DNA from: Bacteroidales bacterium
Lineage (GTDB): Bacteria; Bacteroidota; Bacteroidia; Bacteroidales; Paludibacteraceae
Assembly (NCBI GenBank): GCA_900769035.1
Contig: CAAGFD010000253.1
Span: 1-8,459 of the forward strand
Reading direction: 5' to 3'
DNA length: 8,459 nucleotides
The notes beneath the pieces were generated by a model that saw nothing but the letters and a program-made list of their open reading frames with translations, searched no databases and was not told where the DNA came from. Of the stretch, positions 5,856-8,459 are shown piece by piece (position 1 is the stretch's first letter; each line of letters opens with the position of its first letter). The position numbers were made by a program, and so were the translations under genes.

Positions 5856-5886
5856 CAAAGTTATAATAATTTATTTAAACACACAA
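5856..5886 (-). promoter_or_regulatory. Promoter of tRNA-His (-33/-7)
   Basis: On the minus strand TTG (5886-5884) is followed after exactly 20 nt by TAACTTTG (5863-5856), a perfect Bacteroidota -7 box. The box ends 15 nt before G-1 of the tRNA, leaving a 5' leader of only a few bases for RNase P to remove. Confidence 0.75.
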
Positions 5887-5913
5887 CACTTATAGTAAAA
5901 AATATTTTTCGAC

Positions 5914-6573
5914 ATGGACAATAAAAAATATTTTGCAGTAAATGAAACACTTAACAAAGAGATTTTGCAAATAAGAAATAAAATAATGCTGTCAATGAAC
6001 GGGATTTGCGCCGAAACTATGCAAAATTCCGGCTTTAATTATGGCAAAAATTTCGGAGTAAGTTGGAATAGACTGTGCGAAATTGCTTCCGCTTACGAGC
6101 AAAACTACGACTTAGCCATACGCCTTTGGAATATTGATATTAGAGAAACCAAACTTATTGCAACCAAGATTTGCCCTCCTGAAATGCTAAACGAAAACAA
6201 TGTCAACGATTGGATTTCCGAAATAAACAACTCTGAATTGGCAGAAATTACGGCTATAATGTTTGCAAAAAGCAAGAATCTGATTAAGACTTACATCAAT
6301 CTACTCTCTCACAATAATTTCTATGTGCGACTATGTATGCTACATACGCTGGCTAAATCAGCCTATAATTTAAATGATACAGATGTAGATAACTTACTCG
6401 AAAAAATTGACATTACAGACACCAACAATATCTCCGCAGCACGAGCCATTGAGTCCATTTTGCTATTCTTACAAACCAAAGGATATGACAAGCAAATAGC
6501 AGACTTTATAGACAAACTAAAATTGGCAAATACCGCATATTCGGAGTATTTACAAAAAGCATTGATTTACTGA
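5914..6573 (+). CDS. AlkD-like HEAT-repeat protein, possibly non-catalytic
   Basis: A 219-residue, mostly alpha-helical protein resembling the AlkD family of DNA alkylation repair proteins. Family-like stretches are IMLSMNGICAETMQ (24-37), FGVSWNRLCEIASAYEQNYD (47-66) and LAIRLWNIDIRETKLIAT (67-84); helical pairs of the HEAT type follow. AlkD proteins lift alkylated purines from DNA. In Bacillus cereus AlkD, the Trp and Asp of the segment DSWDLCD contact the lesion. By my eye alignment the matching segment here is NNSELAEI (105-112), with Ser and Glu in place of Trp and Asp. The protein may therefore bind DNA without glycosylase activity, as proposed for related AlkD paralogues, or have another role. 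It starts 74 nt after the divergent tRNA gene; no clear promoter or Shine-Dalgarno is seen. The family call is likely, the activity open. Confidence 0.75.
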   Translation: MDNKKYFAVNETLNKEILQIRNKIMLSMNGICAETMQNSGFNYGKNFGVSWNRLCEIASAYEQNYDLAIRLWNIDIRETKLIATKICPPEMLNENNVNDWISEINNSELAEITAIMFAKSKNLIKTYINLLSHNNFYVRLCMLHTLAKSAYNLNDTDVDNLLEKIDITDTNNISAARAIESILLFLQTKGYDKQIADFIDKLKLANTAYSEYLQKALIY

Positions 6574-6654
6574 ATATTACAGAGCAAAAAACAATGTTGA
6601 TTATTTGTTGATAACTTGATTTACAAATCTACCAACCATAAAAAAAATAAAACG

Positions 6655-6662
6655 TAACTTTG
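6655..6662 (+). promoter_or_regulatory. -7 box abutting the HU-SPOR start codon
   Basis: TAACTTTG is a perfect -7 box ending only 4 nt before the ATG at 6667, so transcription should begin at or within a base or two of the start codon. No TTG is found 20 nt upstream. The following TAGCAT is shared with the promoter at 4470. Confidence 0.6.
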
Positions 6663-6666
6663 TAGC

Positions 6667-7740
6667 ATGAATGAATTGTCAAAACATTTAGAGAATTTAC
6701 TATCGAAATACGAATGCGTCATCGTACCGGGTTTAGGCGGTTTCGTTACATATTTCGAGCATGCACATTGGGAGAATAACACCTTAATTCCCCCAATGCG
6801 ACAAGTACGTTTTAACCAAAAGCTAAAATATCACGACGGTTTACTCGCAGAAGCATACATGAATTACTACGGAATAAATTATTCCGAAGCAATGGAAAAA
6901 ATTACTTTACATGTAAGCGAAATCAGTAGCATACTCTACGATAACAACACCTATTTGTTAGGAAAAATAGGTCTGTTGGTAAAAGACTCCAACAGCAACA
7001 TAATATTAAAGAGTAATTCCGCAACGTTTCTACCGGAAAATATAGGGCTTTCGCCAATCTCCTTACACAGGATAGCCTTTGAAAGCACACCGCTACATCC
7101 AACAAAATGTGAGGACGACAAAAATATCATAGTAAAGATACCAAAGAGTTACGCACAAATAGCTCGGTATGCTGCAATGATTATTTTGATATTTCTCATT
7201 GGCACACTGATACCTACACGTCAACAAGATAATAATTTCGTAGCATCGCTTATTTATAAGAAATACCCTAATCGTAAAGAAACTTCTAATTTAACTATTC
7301 CTTTTAGAGTTCCGAATAAAGAAGAATACACTCCGGCTACACATTACTACACAGAGGTATTAGAAAGAAAATATAACATTCCGTCATATATAAAAAACAC
7401 ACCGGAAGCTTACATAACAGAAGATACCGACACAGCATCGTCTTCTAAAGAATATTTAAATCAAATTGATAAAGAAAAGCCATCTGCATCCGAAAATGCT
7501 AAACACAACACAGACGCCAACAGATATCATCTAATAATAGCTAGTTTGACCTCTGAAGTCCAAGCAAAAGAATATATTGCACAGCAAACATATTACAATA
7601 TGGACGAACTAACTATTTTGGAATGTAATGATAAATACCGCGTCAGTGCGAAGAGTTTTCACACTTATAAAGAGGCATTGCACCATCTGGACTCAATAAA
7701 AAGCACAACCGATAAAAGCGTTTGGATTTTGTGCAAATAA
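6667..7740 (+). CDS. HU-CCDC81 and SPOR domain membrane protein
   Basis: A 357-residue bitopic inner-membrane protein. The cytoplasmic N-terminus (about 1-130) matches the HU-CCDC81 pair of HU-like domains found in Bacteroidota: MNELSKHLENLLSKYECVIV, then PGLGGFVTYF, and QVRFNQKLKYHDGLLAEAY. One membrane helix follows (about 168-183, MIILIFLIGTLIP). After a Ser/Thr/charged periplasmic linker comes a C-terminal SPOR domain (about 286-356, YHLIIASLTSEVQAKEYIAQ to VWILCK). SPOR domains bind denuded peptidoglycan at division sites. An HU-like fold on the cytoplasmic side suggests, as inference, a link between nucleoid and septum or simply a scaffold. The start is fixed by the conserved N-terminus. 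The gene has its own promoter, apparently gives a leaderless mRNA, and ends in a terminator. Confidence 0.9.
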   Translation: MNELSKHLENLLSKYECVIVPGLGGFVTYFEHAHWENNTLIPPMRQVRFNQKLKYHDGLLAEAYMNYYGINYSEAMEKITLHVSEISSILYDNNTYLLGKIGLLVKDSNSNIILKSNSATFLPENIGLSPISLHRIAFESTPLHPTKCEDDKNIIVKIPKSYAQIARYAAMIILIFLIGTLIPTRQQDNNFVASLIYKKYPNRKETSNLTIPFRVPNKEEYTPATHYYTEVLERKYNIPSYIKNTPEAYITEDTDTASSSKEYLNQIDKEKPSASENAKHNTDANRYHLIIASLTSEVQAKEYIAQQTYYNMDELTILECNDKYRVSAKSFHTYKEALHHLDSIKSTTDKSVWILCK

Positions 7741-7766
7741 AAAAGATAAAAACATTCGATTTTTTC

Positions 7767-7797
7767 AAACCGTGACCCTAAAAGTCACGGTTTTTTT
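7767..7797 (+). terminator. Rho-independent terminator of the HU-SPOR gene
   Basis: A 10-bp perfect stem (7767-7776 / 7784-7793) with GC-rich core CCGTGAC and a 7-nt loop is followed by a T7 run (7791-7797). It begins 26 nt after the stop codon. Confidence 0.92.
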
Positions 7798-7978
7798 ATT
7801 TATAAATTCACAAAATCACTCAATATCTATTGTACTAATTTTATTTTATTTAACATTTTACTCAAACATCCCCAAGAACTAAAATAGTGGTTTTCAGTAT
7901 TTTCAATTATACTTTAGCCAAAATACTGCCGCGTGTATGTTATCAGATTATAAATAAAACAAAAAAAAAAAAAAACAG
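7798..7978. other. AT-rich intergenic region with inverted repeat and A15 tract
   Basis: No gene is seen. A 9-bp inverted repeat, CAGTATTTT (7895-7903) and AAAATACTG (7920-7928), has a 16-nt spacer and no T-run, so it looks more like a possible binding site than a terminator. An unbroken run of 15 A (7961-7975) stands immediately upstream of the -33 box of the next gene, the position of an UP element. Confidence 0.45.
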
Positions 7979-8009
7979 TTGCTAAAAATAACATTGTAAA
8001 ATATCTTTG
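7979..8009 (+). promoter_or_regulatory. Promoter of the DUF6567-like lipoprotein gene
   Basis: TTG (7979-7981) and TATCTTTG (8002-8009) are separated by exactly 20 nt, matching the Bacteroidota promoter. A 15-base A tract ends 3 nt before the -33 box. The leader to the ATG at 8076 would be about 60 nt. Confidence 0.75.
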
Positions 8010-8075
8010 CATCACAAATAGAACCTAAAACAACTAAAAGCGATGGGTCGATGCGATATAACGGACAAAAATATT

Positions 8076-8459
8076 ATGAAAAGAAAATTTACATTTGCAT
8101 TAGTAATGCTTGTTATCTTAACATTGTCAGGTTGTGCAAGTACCGGTAAGTACTATTCAAGAACAAGCAACCTCAACGAAACACAAACTCAGGTGGTACT
8201 TTCGCAAGCAAACTTCAGAGTGGTAAAAAATGTAAGCACCGTTGTAACGTACACACAAAAGAACAAATTCTCCAACACACAACTTTTCCAGTCAGCCTAC
8301 AATGCCCTAAGAGAAGAAGCAGGTCTATCCGGTGCCCAGACATTAATAAATATAACCATAGAAGAAATCGATTACAGTAAATATGGTTTTACCGGCAAAT
8401 TAAAAAAATCACAACAAGCAGTTTTGGTATCAGGAACAGTAATTGAATTTACAAAATAA
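8076..8459 (+). CDS. DUF6567-like small lipoprotein
   Basis: A 127-residue lipoprotein starting MKRKFTFALVMLVILTLSGC: basic n-region, hydrophobic core and lipobox LSGC with lipidated Cys20. The mature part (TQTQVVLSQANFRVVKNVST, then LSGAQTLINITIEE) resembles the DUF6567 family of Bacteroidales lipoproteins, whose function is unknown. The compact alternation of beta strands and one helix suggests a small alpha/beta envelope domain. An in-frame ATG at 8043 would add 11 polar residues (MGRCDITDKNI) before the signal peptide; I chose 8076 because it restores a normal signal. It has a good promoter at 7979-8009. The stop codon TAA is the last triplet of the window, so the gene is complete but its terminator is not visible. 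Confidence 0.85.
   Translation: MKRKFTFALVMLVILTLSGCASTGKYYSRTSNLNETQTQVVLSQANFRVVKNVSTVVTYTQKNKFSNTQLFQSAYNALREEAGLSGAQTLINITIEEIDYSKYGFTGKLKKSQQAVLVSGTVIEFTK

Noticed and set aside
8043..8075. Earlier ATG for the DUF6567-like lipoprotein
   Set aside because: It would put 11 polar residues in front of an otherwise perfect lipoprotein signal peptide.
1..8459. Mobile element, CRISPR array, toxin-antitoxin or defence cluster
   Set aside because: No transposase, integrase, regularly spaced repeats, or paired toxin/antitoxin genes are visible; the YD-like lipoprotein has no toxin domain.

Overview
The window looks like chromosomal DNA from a low-GC member of the Bacteroidales (Bacteroidota). 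The reasons are: several promoters with the TAnnTTTG -7 box, some with a TTG/TTTG -33 box exactly 20 nt upstream; an HU-CCDC81/SPOR-type protein; a DUF6567-like lipoprotein; and an AlkD-like protein of the kind common in Bacteroides relatives. This is inferred from gene families and promoter style; the species cannot be named.

Layout. 1-130: a strong two-way hairpin terminator (80-122), with a second copy of its A-rich left arm at the window edge. 323-1534, minus strand: a lipoprotein with degenerate YD-like beta repeats, followed 6 nt later by a 59-residue two-helix membrane protein; together they probably form one transcript. 1643-2419, plus strand: a PhnP-like metallo-beta-lactamase-fold phosphodiesterase, transcribed divergently from the lipoprotein. 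2574-4371: grpE-dnaJ, the two co-chaperones of DnaK, as an operon closed by a 16-bp terminator. 4537-5711: an FtsB/DivIC-like divisome protein overlapping an RluA-family 23S/tRNA pseudouridine synthase by ATGA. 5766-5839, minus strand: tRNA-His(GUG) with its own promoter and terminator. 5914-6573: an AlkD-like HEAT-repeat protein. 6667-7740: an inner-membrane protein with an HU-like cytoplasmic part and a SPOR domain. 7741-8075: terminator, A15 tract and promoter. 8076-8459: a DUF6567-like lipoprotein ending on the last base of the window.

Most of this is housekeeping content (protein folding, cell division, RNA modification, envelope). There is no mobile element, CRISPR array, defence island or biosynthetic cluster, and I see no clear new multi-gene system. 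The items most worth a second look are local: a leaderless start for the HU-SPOR gene, a start-region anomaly in the FtsB-like gene, two stem mismatches in tRNA-His, an AlkD-like protein apparently lacking the glycosylase residues, a possible fourU-like hairpin over the grpE ribosome binding site, and the lipoprotein plus small membrane protein pair.
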